The translations under genes were made by a program, and so were the position numbers. From Enterococcus malodoratus ATCC 43197 (GTDB taxonomy: Bacteria; Bacillota; Bacilli; Lactobacillales; Enterococcaceae): a stretch of DNA of 64,000 nucleotides. The notes under the pieces are model-generated. The model saw only the letters and a program-made list of their open reading frames with translations. It had not been told where the DNA came from and searched no databases. The stretch is from contig NZ_KE136483.1 in NCBI RefSeq assembly GCF_000407185.1, positions 434,001-498,000 on the forward strand. The letters are read 5' to 3'. Shown here one piece after another: positions 17,656 through 26,345 of this stretch; positions within the stretch are counted from its first letter, which is position 1, and each line of letters starts with the position of its first letter.

Positions 17656-18765
17656 ATGACAGAATTATCATTGAAACATATTTATAAAAAATACGAGAAC
17701 AATGACAATTATTCTGTAACTGATTTCAATCTTGAAATAGCAGATAGGGAATTTATTGTTTTTGTAGGACCATCTGGATGTGGTAAATCTACTACTTTAA
17801 GGATGGTTGCAGGTCTCGAGAGTATTTCTGAAGGCGAATTTCTCATTAATGGAGAAAGAATGAACGAGGTTGCGCCAAAGGACCGAGATATAGCGATGGT
17901 ATTTCAAAACTATGCGCTGTATCCACATATGACAGTTTTTGATAATATGGCTTTTGGCTTAAAGTTACGGAAATTTGATAAAGACGAGATCAAAAAGAGA
18001 GTGGAGAATGCGGCAGAAATATTAGGCTTGACCGATTACTTGAATAAAAAGCCAGCCTCATTATCTGGTGGACAAAGACAGCGAGTAGCCCTTGGAAGAG
18101 CTATCGTTCGTGATGCAAAGGTTTTTCTAATGGATGAACCTTTATCAAATTTAGATGCAAAACTGAGAGTTGCTATGCGCGCAGAAATTGCTAAGCTTCA
18201 CCAGCGTTTAAATACGACTACTATTTATGTTACGCATGATCAAACAGAGGCGATGACTATGGCTGATCGTATTGTAATTATGAAAGATGGTATTGTTCAG
18301 CAGATTGGATCACCCCAAGAAGTCTACAATAAACCAAAAAATGTTTTTGTAGCTAGTTTTATCGGATCACCAGCCATGAATTTCTTTGATGTTACTCTTA
18401 CTAATGGATATATTACAGATGGTAATGATTTGCGCTTGCGTGTTGCAGAAGGGAAATATAAAGTTTTAAAGGCCAAAGGGTATGAAGGTAAGAAGTTGAT
18501 TTTCGGAATTCGTCCAGAAGATATCCACGCAGAACCGATTGCAATAGAAGTAACTCCAGACTCAACAGTGATTGCAGAAGTTGTTGTTTCTGAATTATTG
18601 GGTGCTGAAACAATGCTGTATTCAAAAGTAGGAACAACTGAGTTTGTATCCAAAGTAGATGCACGCGACTTTTTAGAACCAAAGGAGAAAATAAAACTAG
18701 CGTTTAATGGTAGTAAGGCTCATTTCTTTGATATAGAAACTGAGGAAGTTATTTCGATTCCTTAA
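17656..18765 (+). CDS. msmK: Sugar ABC transporter ATP-binding protein, MsmK/UgpC type (second copy)
   Basis: This 369-residue MalK-like ATPase is closely similar to the one at 5183: GPSGCGKST, VFQNYALYPHMTVFDNMAFG, LSGGQRQRVALGRAIVRDA and VFLMDEPLSNLDAKL are all present. The N-terminal ten residues (MTELSLKHIY) also align. ATG 17656 is preferred to TTG 17653, with TGGAGG seven bases upstream. No permease or binding-protein gene survives beside it; they may have been lost at the IS copy downstream. It could still energise other importers. Confidence 0.9.
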   Translation: MTELSLKHIYKKYENNDNYSVTDFNLEIADREFIVFVGPSGCGKSTTLRMVAGLESISEGEFLINGERMNEVAPKDRDIAMVFQNYALYPHMTVFDNMAFGLKLRKFDKDEIKKRVENAAEILGLTDYLNKKPASLSGGQRQRVALGRAIVRDAKVFLMDEPLSNLDAKLRVAMRAEIAKLHQRLNTTTIYVTHDQTEAMTMADRIVIMKDGIVQQIGSPQEVYNKPKNVFVASFIGSPAMNFFDVTLTNGYITDGNDLRLRVAEGKYKVLKAKGYEGKKLIFGIRPEDIHAEPIAIEVTPDSTVIAEVVVSELLGAETMLYSKVGTTEFVSKVDARDFLEPKEKIKLAFNGSKAHFFDIETEEVISIP

Positions 18766-18870
18766 AAGTTACTCGTTGATCGTTTGTTTGAAGGGAATGG
18801 CTCATTTGGTTATTGTGCCTCAGGTTAAGAGTAATTTATTGTTACGACAATATAAGTAAGGTGGAAAAAT

Positions 18871-19318
18871 ATGGATATTAAGCGGTTTACTAAATTTCAT
18901 AGACTTTTTGAATTGGTTTATCAATTAATTGTGTTGAATCTTCTCTTCATCATTGGGGTACTTTTTGGCGGAATTATTTTTGGTATCATACCTAGCGGAT
19001 ATAACCTTGTTCAAGGAATAGGTAGGATAAACGATGGGGAAGAAATAAGGGCGAAGGATTTTTTTAAGGGATTTAAAGAATCTTTTTTTTCGATAAACAC
19101 TTCCTATTTTATGCTGTTGCTCTTGATTATTCTTTGGGGTGCTCAGGTTGTGCTACTTGGACAATTTTTCAATAGAGTATATTTCATCATGACAGGAGCA
19201 ATGTTATTACTTTTGGTGGCTTATGCAATCAACACACCTGTCCATAATAAAAAAAACAATTTAAAAAGACTAGTCGGTATTTTCTTAATCAATCCTAAAC
19301 TTAATTTCTATTTGTTAC
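18871..19318 (+). pseudogene. YesL-like DUF624 membrane protein, 3' end replaced by IS1380-family copy 1
   Basis: The reading frame begins MDIKRFTKFHRLFELVYQLI and shows several hydrophobic segments. It resembles the DUF624/YesL proteins that accompany sugar ABC transporters. Native coding sequence stops at 19318 where the IS begins, and the frame closes on a TGA inside the IS at 19321-19323. The remaining 149 residues are shorter than the roughly 200 usual for the family. No remnant of the 3' part lies on the other side of the IS, which argues for deletion rather than simple insertion. Confidence 0.75.
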
Positions 19319-20992
19319 CCTGAATAATTCATAGAATTTCTGAAACTCTATTAAAAGCTTATTAACGCACGGTTCTTCTTTTCTTTTACCGCACCCTTTG
19401 GGTGTACAAAAAGAACCCCAATCTGCTATGGTTAAAGTGTCTAAACTAAACCAAGAAAGGGGTTCTCTCAATGGCTACATTACAGGAAAAACACGTAAAA
19501 TTCAACTCTAAAATGGTGGTGTCAAACACCGGTGGTAATCTTTCGTCAGATGCCGGTCTCATCTTGGTGAAGGAATTCATGAATTCGCTTGGATTTTATT
19601 CGTTCGCGAAGCAATTCCTCCACTTCAATGAGGACCGTATTTATTGGACTCATGACAACATCTCCCTGCTCGAACAGCTGCTCTTCCAGTTGATTGCCGG
19701 ATATTCCGCAGATTCATCCGCCAATCTCTTGAAGGAAGATCCCATTTTTCGGTTGGTTTTGGATAAGGAAGCCATCGCCTCCCAGGCCTCGCTATCCCGC
19801 TTCTGGGACCGGATCAGCGAGGAGAACATTGCACAGTTCCAGGAACTGAACCAAGCCATGCTGGACAAGGTCCGCATGGAACGGAACAATACCCAAATGA
19901 TCATCGATTTAGATTCCACACATTCGGATACGTTCGGGAATCAAGAAAAGACTGAGCACAATGCCCATTACGGCACACAGGGCTATCATCCGTTGGTAGC
20001 CTTCGATGGCCTTACGGGAGACTTTCTGAAAGCAGAACTTCGTTCTGGAAATGTGTATACGTCAAAAGGTGTAAAAGATTTTCTGGCACCGATGCTCACA
20101 CATTACCGTCAAGTCCTTCCCTGCACTGATATTTTGGTCCGGGGAGACAGCGGCTTTGCGACGCCCGAGGTCTATGATACGTGTGAATCCAACGAAAGTT
20201 TCTATGTCATCCGCCTGAAATCAAATAAAGTCGTGGAAAAACTAGCGGAAACCTTTGTCCTGGTTGGGGACGACCATCCCTGGGAGGAAAGGGAAGTCCA
20301 CTACTATTCCGCGTTCTATCAAGCCAATAGCTGGTCCCAAAGACGTCGAATCTGTATCAAATCGACTCGGGAATCGAATCAGCTGGTGTTCAGTCACGAG
20401 TACGTGGTCACTAATTTTCACGAGGAACTATCCGCGAAAACCATCTTCCAGATTTACCATAAACGCGGCACCATGGAGAACTTCATCAAGGAAGCAAAAA
20501 ATGGGTTCTATTTCGACAAGACGGATAGCTCAAGCTTCTTGGAAAATCATGCACGGATGATGGTAAGCCTGTTGGCTTACAACCTGGTCAACTTCATGAA
20601 GACCATATGTCTACCTGAAAAGGAAGCGACATTCCAAGTCGACACATTGCGGCTCCGCCTGTTCAAGGTCGCGGGTAAATTAGTCCGCAGTGGCCGTAGA
20701 TTGCTTTTACGGATGAGCTCCTCCCATGTCTATCAAGACTTGTTTTATCAGTTACTGGACAAAATCCAGCAACTCAGTTGGCAAGTGTAAAATAGCAATC
20801 AGCTTTTAAAAAGACATGGAATCACTAAGGGATTCGTGCGCCCAAAAACAGCTCCAGATTCCCTATCTTCGTTAAAAAAACAAAAGGAAATCTGTTTTCG
20901 CAAGTACAAACCGGTTGAAAAAAGAAAATTCAACTCAAATCGATGTATAAACGTTATTTTCCCAAAAAAATTAGATCTATGAATTATTCAGG
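19319..20992 (+). mobile_element. IS1380-family element (IS1678-like), copy 1, no target duplication
   Basis: This 1674-bp element is bounded by inverted repeats CCTGAATAATTCATAGA and TCTATGAATTATTCAGG. Its flanks are GTTAC on the left and ATCAT on the right and do not match, unlike copy 4. It joins a truncated DUF624 gene to a GH32 gene that has lost its start. The most economical explanation is recombination between two direct IS copies that deleted what lay between. Confidence 0.92.
19471..20790 (+). CDS. IS1380-family transposase (copy 1)
   Basis: This 439-residue DDE transposase has DLDSTHSDTFG carrying the first acidic residue, LVRGDSGFATPE the second, and GTMENFIKEAKNG with the C-terminal Glu, which is the IS1380 pattern. 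It starts at ATG 19471 after AAGAAAGGGG. Together with copy 2 it has Arg in SQRRRIC (G at 20342), whereas copies 3 and 4 have Lys. It is intact and should be active. Confidence 0.92.
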   Translation: MATLQEKHVKFNSKMVVSNTGGNLSSDAGLILVKEFMNSLGFYSFAKQFLHFNEDRIYWTHDNISLLEQLLFQLIAGYSADSSANLLKEDPIFRLVLDKEAIASQASLSRFWDRISEENIAQFQELNQAMLDKVRMERNNTQMIIDLDSTHSDTFGNQEKTEHNAHYGTQGYHPLVAFDGLTGDFLKAELRSGNVYTSKGVKDFLAPMLTHYRQVLPCTDILVRGDSGFATPEVYDTCESNESFYVIRLKSNKVVEKLAETFVLVGDDHPWEEREVHYYSAFYQANSWSQRRRICIKSTRESNQLVFSHEYVVTNFHEELSAKTIFQIYHKRGTMENFIKEAKNGFYFDKTDSSSFLENHARMMVSLLAYNLVNFMKTICLPEKEATFQVDTLRLRLFKVAGKLVRSGRRLLLRMSSSHVYQDLFYQLLDKIQQLSWQV

Positions 20993-21069
20993 ATCATGAA
21001 AATGAGTTAAAAAAAGCAAATGACTATATTAAAGAGAACGGAGCAAGTGTACAGGGAAAAAAATCTAGA

Positions 21070-22446
21070 TTGAAAATGCACTTTATGACACCGCTAGGTT
21101 GGATGAATGATCCTAATGGCTTAGTTTTCCACCAAGGTGAATATCATTTGTTTTTCCAATTTTATCCTTATGATGTTGAGTGGGGACCGATGCATTGGGG
21201 ACATTCTAAAAGTAGCGATGGAATTAAATGGGAATATCTTCCTGTTGCTCTTGCTCCATCAGAAGAATACGACTATTCCAGTGTTGAACAAGGGCATGGT
21301 TGTTTTTCAGGTAGTGCGATTTCGGTAGAGGAGCAACTAGTCTTAATGTATACAGGAAATGTTGATGGTAGAACGCCGCGTCAGACGCAGAATATTGCTT
21401 TTTCGAAAGATGGAAGAAGTTTTTCAAAATCTTCAAATAACCCAGCAATCCCTACATTTCCAAACGAAGCGACCGAAGATTTTCGCGATCCTAAGATATG
21501 GAAAAAGGATGAGATGTATTATGCCATCATAGGGACAAAGAAGGATGGAAAAGGGAAGGCTGCAATCTATAGCTCCCAAGATTTGAAGGATTGGGAGTAT
21601 CGAGGCATCGCGACTGAAAGTAACGGACAGCAAGGAGATATGTGGGAGTGCCCAGATCTATTTACACTTGATGAACAAGATATTTTAATTATATCTCCGA
21701 TGTTTGGGACTAAAAACAGTAGTCCGTATTACTTATTGGGAAATTTTAACTACGATACATGTAAGTTTGAACAAAAAGACTTCTTCACTTTAGATTATGG
21801 CAAGGATTTTTATGCACCACAAACATTTACTGATGGAAAAAACAGAAGGATAATGATTGCTTGGATGAACATCTGGTTTGCTGAAATGCCTGAAAAGAAT
21901 GATGGTTGGGCCGGAGCGATGACAATTGCACGGGAGTTAACAATTAAGAAGAACAAACTTTACCAATACCCAATCGTAGAATTGAACGATTATCGTGTAG
22001 ATTCAGAGCTTGTGGAAGATCTTCAAATAGATTCTAAATCAAGTTTCAATACTTCACTAACGAGCGCTTCGGACGTATTACTTACCATCGATATGGAAAA
22101 ATCTAAGGCAGAAGCCTTTGACATTTTTGTAAAATGTTCAAAAGACATGAAAGAAAAAACAAGGATTCATTTTGACTTGAAGCAGATGACGGTTTTGGTA
22201 GATAGAGAGCTTTCAGGAGTGGGGAACAAAGATAATTCTGTCGCTCCATTAAGTGTGAATGATGGAAAGCTTCTTGTTCGTCTGATTCTGGATACAAATG
22301 CGCTAGAACTATTTATTAATGAAGGGGAATATGTCGTTACAAACCGAGTATATCCAACAAATAGCGATGAACTATTTGTTATCAAATCAGAAGATTTATT
22401 AGTCATAGAGCAACTAGAAAATTATTCACTCAAAATGGAGGGATAA
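21070..22446 (+). CDS. GH32 beta-fructosidase, 5' end removed by IS1380-family copy 1
   Basis: The catalytic set is intact: WMNDPNG with nucleophile Asp14 (numbered from TTG 21070), FRDP (138-141) and ECPD (193-196), plus a C-terminal beta-sandwich. The frame is open back to the IS edge at 20993 (residues DHENELKKANDYIKENGASV), so about 25 native codons precede this TTG but the true start is gone. No ATG, GTG or TTG occurs before 21070, and AGGG lies about 13 bases before it, too far for good initiation. The gene is probably poorly translated or silent. It is a sucrose-6-phosphate hydrolase/beta-fructofuranosidase paralogue of the gene at 6339. Confidence 0.8.
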   Translation: MKMHFMTPLGWMNDPNGLVFHQGEYHLFFQFYPYDVEWGPMHWGHSKSSDGIKWEYLPVALAPSEEYDYSSVEQGHGCFSGSAISVEEQLVLMYTGNVDGRTPRQTQNIAFSKDGRSFSKSSNNPAIPTFPNEATEDFRDPKIWKKDEMYYAIIGTKKDGKGKAAIYSSQDLKDWEYRGIATESNGQQGDMWECPDLFTLDEQDILIISPMFGTKNSSPYYLLGNFNYDTCKFEQKDFFTLDYGKDFYAPQTFTDGKNRRIMIAWMNIWFAEMPEKNDGWAGAMTIARELTIKKNKLYQYPIVELNDYRVDSELVEDLQIDSKSSFNTSLTSASDVLLTIDMEKSKAEAFDIFVKCSKDMKEKTRIHFDLKQMTVLVDRELSGVGNKDNSVAPLSVNDGKLLVRLILDTNALELFINEGEYVVTNRVYPTNSDELFVIKSEDLLVIEQLENYSLKMEG

Positions 22447-22450
22447 AAAT

Positions 22451-23314
22451 ATGGTTTTTGGTGCAATTGAAGCAGGTGGGACAAAGTTTGTTTGTGCTAT
22501 TGGAGATAAAAATCTAAACATTGAAAAACGAGCTAGTTTTCCTACAACTACTCCTGAAGAAACGATGAATCTGGTAATCGCCTTTTTTAATGATTATCAA
22601 ACAGAACTTGAGAGTATCGGTGTTGGCTCTTTTGGGCCAATTGATGTTCAACAAGATTCGTCGACCTATGGCTATATCACCTCTACTCCCAAATCAGGTT
22701 GGCAAGATTTTGATTTTGTAGGGAGTTTGAAGAAACACTTTGATGTTCCCGTTGCTTGGACTACAGATGTAAATGCTGCAGCATATGGGGAATATGTTTG
22801 CGGAGAGGGGCGAGGGAAAAATAGTGTTGTGTATTACACTATTGGAACTGGTATTGGTGGAGGAGCAATTCAAAAAGGAGAATTCATCGAGGGGTTTAGT
22901 CACCCTGAAATGGGCCATATGCTTGTAGTTCCACACGAAAGGGATTCTTTCCAAGGAAATTGTCCATTTCACAAAAATTGTTTAGAAGGAATGGCGGCTG
23001 GTCCAGCAATTGAAGCAAGAACAGGTCGAAAAGGGCAGGATATTTCTGAGACTGATACTGTTTGGGAAAGCGAGGCTTTTTACATTGCCCAATGCGTCTA
23101 CAATACTACACTGATACTCTCTCCTGATGTAATCATATTAGGTGGTGGTGTGATGCAGCAATCTCACATGGTAGAACGAGTTCGTGCAGCCTTTCATTCT
23201 TTAATGAAGAACTATGTAAGAACTCCAGAAATGAAAAATTATATTGTAACCCCTTCTCTGAAAAACAATGCAGGAGTCATTGGCTGTCTAGCATTAGCAA
23301 AGAAAGAAATCTAA
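22451..23314 (+). CDS. scrK: Fructokinase, ROK family
   Basis: This 287-residue ROK kinase begins with phosphate-binding GAIEAGGTKFVCAIG. It has TIGTGIGGGAI in the middle and the zinc-binding region HPEMGH...CPFHKNCLEGMAAG (His and three Cys) characteristic of ScrK/GmuE fructokinases. It starts at ATG 22451 five bases after the GH32 stop, with GGAGG overlapping that stop. It makes fructose-6-phosphate in the cytoplasm and is the last gene of the second fructoside cluster. Confidence 0.9.
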   Translation: MVFGAIEAGGTKFVCAIGDKNLNIEKRASFPTTTPEETMNLVIAFFNDYQTELESIGVGSFGPIDVQQDSSTYGYITSTPKSGWQDFDFVGSLKKHFDVPVAWTTDVNAAAYGEYVCGEGRGKNSVVYYTIGTGIGGGAIQKGEFIEGFSHPEMGHMLVVPHERDSFQGNCPFHKNCLEGMAAGPAIEARTGRKGQDISETDTVWESEAFYIAQCVYNTTLILSPDVIILGGGVMQQSHMVERVRAAFHSLMKNYVRTPEMKNYIVTPSLKNNAGVIGCLALAKKEI

Positions 23315-23414
23315 AATAATGAATTAGCTTATTAATAATTGTGCCTCAACGTTGTTGTGCGATCCTTGATCATATATATAAATGTAGTTCCTTTATTGGA
23401 AATGAGGAGTAAGA

Positions 23415-23469
23415 GTGATCAGAAAGTCCGTTTCGATATTTGAAAGAATCTCTAAAAATGAAAGAATAA
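23415..23469 (+). pseudogene. Small ORF, 5' part (18 codons), interrupted by IS copy 2
   Basis: GTG 23415 follows GGAG by five bases and reads MIRKSVSIFERISKNER up to the IS border. If everything between IS copies 2 and 3 and one copy of the AATAA duplication are removed, the frame continues without shift into 38391-38450 (IINYFKNIEAIEKELLNIQ, stop), giving 36 codons. Function is unknown. Its main value is evidence that 23469 and 38390 were once adjacent. Confidence 0.55.
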
Positions 23470-25143
23470 CCTGAATAATTCATAGATCTAATTTTTTTGG
23501 GAAAATAACGTTTATACATCGATTTGAGTTGAATTTTCTTTTTTCAACCGGTTTGTACTTGCGAAAACAGATTTCCTTTTGTTTTTTTAACGAAGATAGG
23601 GAATCTGGAGCTGTTTTTGGGCGCACGAATCCCTTAGTGATTCCATGTCTTTTTAAAAGCTGATTGCTATTTTACACTTGCCAACTGAGTTGCTGGATTT
23701 TGTCCAGTAACTGATAAAACAAGTCTTGATAGACATGGGAGGAGCTCATCCGTAAAAGCAATCTACGGCCACTGCGGACTAATTTACCCGCGACCTTGAA
23801 CAGGCGGAGCCGCAATGTGTCGACTTGGAATGTCGCTTCCTTTTCAGGTAGACATATGGTCTTCATGAAGTTGACCAGGTTGTAAGCCAACAGGCTTACC
23901 ATCATCCGTGCATGATTTTCCAAGAAGCTTGAGCTATCCGTCTTGTCGAAATAGAACCCATTTTTTGCTTCCTTGATGAAGTTCTCCATGGTGCCGCGTT
24001 TATGGTAAATCTGGAAGATGGTTTTCGCGGATAGTTCCTCGTGAAAATTAGTGACCACGTACTCGTGACTGAACACCAGCTGATTCGATTCCCGAGTCGA
24101 TTTGATACAGATTCGACGTCTTTGGGACCAGCTATTGGCTTGATAGAACGCGGAATAGTAGTGGACTTCCCTTTCCTCCCAGGGATGGTCGTCCCCAACC
24201 AGGACAAAGGTTTCCGCTAGTTTTTCCACGACTTTATTTGATTTCAGGCGGATGACATAGAAACTTTCGTTGGATTCACACGTATCATAGACCTCGGGCG
24301 TCGCAAAGCCGCTGTCTCCCCGGACCAAAATATCAGTGCAGGGAAGGACTTGACGGTAATGTGTGAGCATCGGTGCCAGAAAATCTTTTACACCTTTTGA
24401 CGTATACACATTTCCAGAACGAAGTTCTGCTTTCAGAAAGTCTCCCGTAAGGCCATCGAAGGCTACCAACGGATGATAGCCCTGTGTGCCGTAATGGGCA
24501 TTGTGCTCAGTCTTTTCTTGATTCCCGAACGTATCCGAATGTGTGGAATCTAAATCGATGATCATTTGGGTATTGTTCCGTTCCATGCGGACCTTGTCCA
24601 GCATGGCTTGGTTCAGTTCCTGGAACTGTGCAATGTTCTCCTCGCTGATCCGGTCCCAGAAGCGGGATAGCGAGGCCTGGGAGGCGATGGCTTCCTTATC
24701 CAAAACCAACCGAAAAATGGGATCTTCCTTCAAGAGATTGGCGGATGAATCTGCGGAATATCCGGCAATCAACTGGAAGAGCAGCTGTTCGAGCAGGGAG
24801 ATGTTGTCATGAGTCCAATAAATACGGTCCTCATTGAAGTGGAGGAATTGCTTCGCGAACGAATAAAATCCAAGCGAATTCATGAATTCCTTCACCAAGA
24901 TGAGACCGGCATCTGACGAAAGATTACCACCGGTGTTTGACACCACCATTTTAGAGTTGAATTTTACGTGTTTTTCCTGTAATGTAGCCATTGAGAGAAC
25001 CCCTTTCTTGGTTTAGTTTAGACACTTTAACCATAGCAGATTGGGGTTCTTTTTGTACACCCAAAGGGTGCGGTAAAAGAAAAGAAGAACCGTGCGTTAA
25101 TAAGCTTTTAATAGAGTTTCAGAAATTCTATGAATTATTCAGG
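23470..25143 (-). mobile_element. IS1380-family element (IS1678-like), copy 2, flanks swapped with copy 3
   Basis: This 1674-bp element has the same terminal repeats as copy 1. The left flank is AATAA (23465-23469) and the right flank TTTAT (25144-25148). Copy 3, in the same orientation, has TTTAT on its left and AATAA on its right, so each 5-bp duplication is split between the two copies. It carries the Arg variant (C at 24120 on the + strand). Confidence 0.93.
23672..24991 (-). CDS. IS1380-family transposase (copy 2)
   Basis: This 439-residue intact DDE transposase is identical in translation to that of copy 1, including SQRRRIC. DLDSTHSD, RGDSGFATPE and GTMENFIKEA carry the acidic residues. 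It is encoded on the minus strand with start at 24991 and AAAGGGG upstream. Confidence 0.92.
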   Translation of the reverse strand: MATLQEKHVKFNSKMVVSNTGGNLSSDAGLILVKEFMNSLGFYSFAKQFLHFNEDRIYWTHDNISLLEQLLFQLIAGYSADSSANLLKEDPIFRLVLDKEAIASQASLSRFWDRISEENIAQFQELNQAMLDKVRMERNNTQMIIDLDSTHSDTFGNQEKTEHNAHYGTQGYHPLVAFDGLTGDFLKAELRSGNVYTSKGVKDFLAPMLTHYRQVLPCTDILVRGDSGFATPEVYDTCESNESFYVIRLKSNKVVEKLAETFVLVGDDHPWEEREVHYYSAFYQANSWSQRRRICIKSTRESNQLVFSHEYVVTNFHEELSAKTIFQIYHKRGTMENFIKEAKNGFYFDKTDSSSFLENHARMMVSLLAYNLVNFMKTICLPEKEATFQVDTLRLRLFKVAGKLVRSGRRLLLRMSSSHVYQDLFYQLLDKIQQLSWQV

Positions 25144-25170
25144 TTTATAGATAACTATAAGCAAATGTGA

Positions 25171-25182
25171 TTAAACGTTTAA
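25171..25182. promoter_or_regulatory. Perfect palindrome TTAAACGTTTAA, candidate LacI-family operator
   Basis: A 12-bp perfect palindrome with the CG centre typical of LacI/GalR operators. It lies 164 bp upstream of the LacI-family gene at 25335. A related site, TAAAACGTTTAA, lies at 25302-25313, between the -10 box and that gene. The pair could support DNA looping and autoregulation. Confidence 0.65.
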
Positions 25183-25246
25183 CTTTATTTGAGTCCCTAT
25201 ATGAAAGGTTTTTAGTATAAGTATTCCAATTTTTTTAAAATAATTA

Positions 25247-25284
25247 TTGAAAACGTTGACATATTTTTTGCGTGGTGGTATTAT
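25247..25284 (+). promoter_or_regulatory. Sigma-A promoter with overlapping cre (CcpA) site, alpha-glucan operon
   Basis: TTGACA (25256-25261), a 17-bp spacer and TATTAT (25279-25284) form the promoter. TTGAAAACGTTGACA (25247-25261) matches the CcpA cre consensus WTGWAARCGYWWWCW at 14 of 15 positions and covers the -35 box, predicting glucose repression. The operator-like TAAAACGTTTAA at 25302-25313 lies just downstream of the start point. Confidence 0.78.
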
Positions 25285-25334
25285 TCATTTGTTGAGTTAA
25301 GTAAAACGTTTAACGTATTTCTGGGGAGAAAAGA

Positions 25335-26342
25335 ATGAAAAAAATAACTATCAAAGATATTGCAAGAGAAGCAGGTGTGAGCATAGCAACTGTTTCAAAT
25401 GTTATGAACAACAAACCAAATCGAGTTTCGGAAAAGAAAAAAAGAGAAATTCGTAAAGTAATGGATAAATATAATTATGCTCCTAATTTAAATGCTCGCT
25501 CTTTAGTTGCCCAAGAATCAAAAATGATTGGTATCTTATATTACTCTACAAAAGATGAAATTGATTTTGGCGATCCCTTTATTTCGGATTTGATGACTGG
25601 ACTTGAATTCGAAGCAAAGAAACTTGGTATGTTTATTATGTTCCATGGATTTAATGAATTGAAGGATATAGATGTATTACAACGAAATTGGAATTTTGAT
25701 GGCTTTATTGTTGTAGGGGCATTTGAACATATCATTACTGAGCTGATCGATAAAATTAGTAAACCAATTATTTTTATTGATAGTTATTATAATATTCCTA
25801 TCACAAGATCAAATATTGTTTTTGTAAATAATGATGATAGGGAGCTTAGTTACACTGCAACTAAATTACTATTAGAACATGGTCATCGTCAAATTGCTTT
25901 TTTTAGTCCGAAGTTTTCATTGAATGATGACGGGGTTGTGCCTCAGAGGTATCTTGGATATGTTGATGCACTTGTAGAATACGGTTTAAAACTAGATGAA
26001 AAGCTCTTGTTTTCCGAGGATAAGTTAGAGAACTTTGTTTCAGAAAAACAAAGTTATACCGCCTCAGTAATTAACTCAGATTATCTGGCAGCACAATATA
26101 TTCATAGGTTGCGTGATTGTAAATTGAAATTTAAATCTTTGGTAAGTTTTGACAATAATATATTTGCTAAATTATTAGATCCTTCCTTGTCTACAGTTGA
26201 TCTTAGACAGAAAGAAAAAGGTAAGATTTCTGTTAGTAAAATAAATACAATGTTGCGAAATCCGGATCAAACGGTAGACAGTCATTTCCTAGTTGAAGGG
26301 GAATTAATCAAACGTAAGTCGGTTTTAGAAAGGACAGAATAG
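25335..26342 (+). CDS. LacI-family repressor of the alpha-glucan operon
   Basis: This 335-residue protein has an N-terminal HTH ITIKDIAREAGVSIATVSNV (3-22) with hinge KPNRVSEKKKREI, and a periplasmic-binding-like effector domain from about residue 60 (KMIGILYYSTKD onward). It is followed within four bases by the GH31 gene, so repressor and enzymes are co-transcribed. AAACGTTT-type palindromes flank its promoter. The effector is probably an alpha-glucoside produced from the imported substrate. Confidence 0.9.
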   Translation: MKKITIKDIAREAGVSIATVSNVMNNKPNRVSEKKKREIRKVMDKYNYAPNLNARSLVAQESKMIGILYYSTKDEIDFGDPFISDLMTGLEFEAKKLGMFIMFHGFNELKDIDVLQRNWNFDGFIVVGAFEHIITELIDKISKPIIFIDSYYNIPITRSNIVFVNNDDRELSYTATKLLLEHGHRQIAFFSPKFSLNDDGVVPQRYLGYVDALVEYGLKLDEKLLFSEDKLENFVSEKQSYTASVINSDYLAAQYIHRLRDCKLKFKSLVSFDNNIFAKLLDPSLSTVDLRQKEKGKISVSKINTMLRNPDQTVDSHFLVEGELIKRKSVLERTE

Positions 26343-26345
26343 AGA

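Noticed and set aside
19650-19919. 89-codon antisense frame inside each IS1380 copy
   Set aside because: A shadow of the transposase gene without a ribosome binding site.
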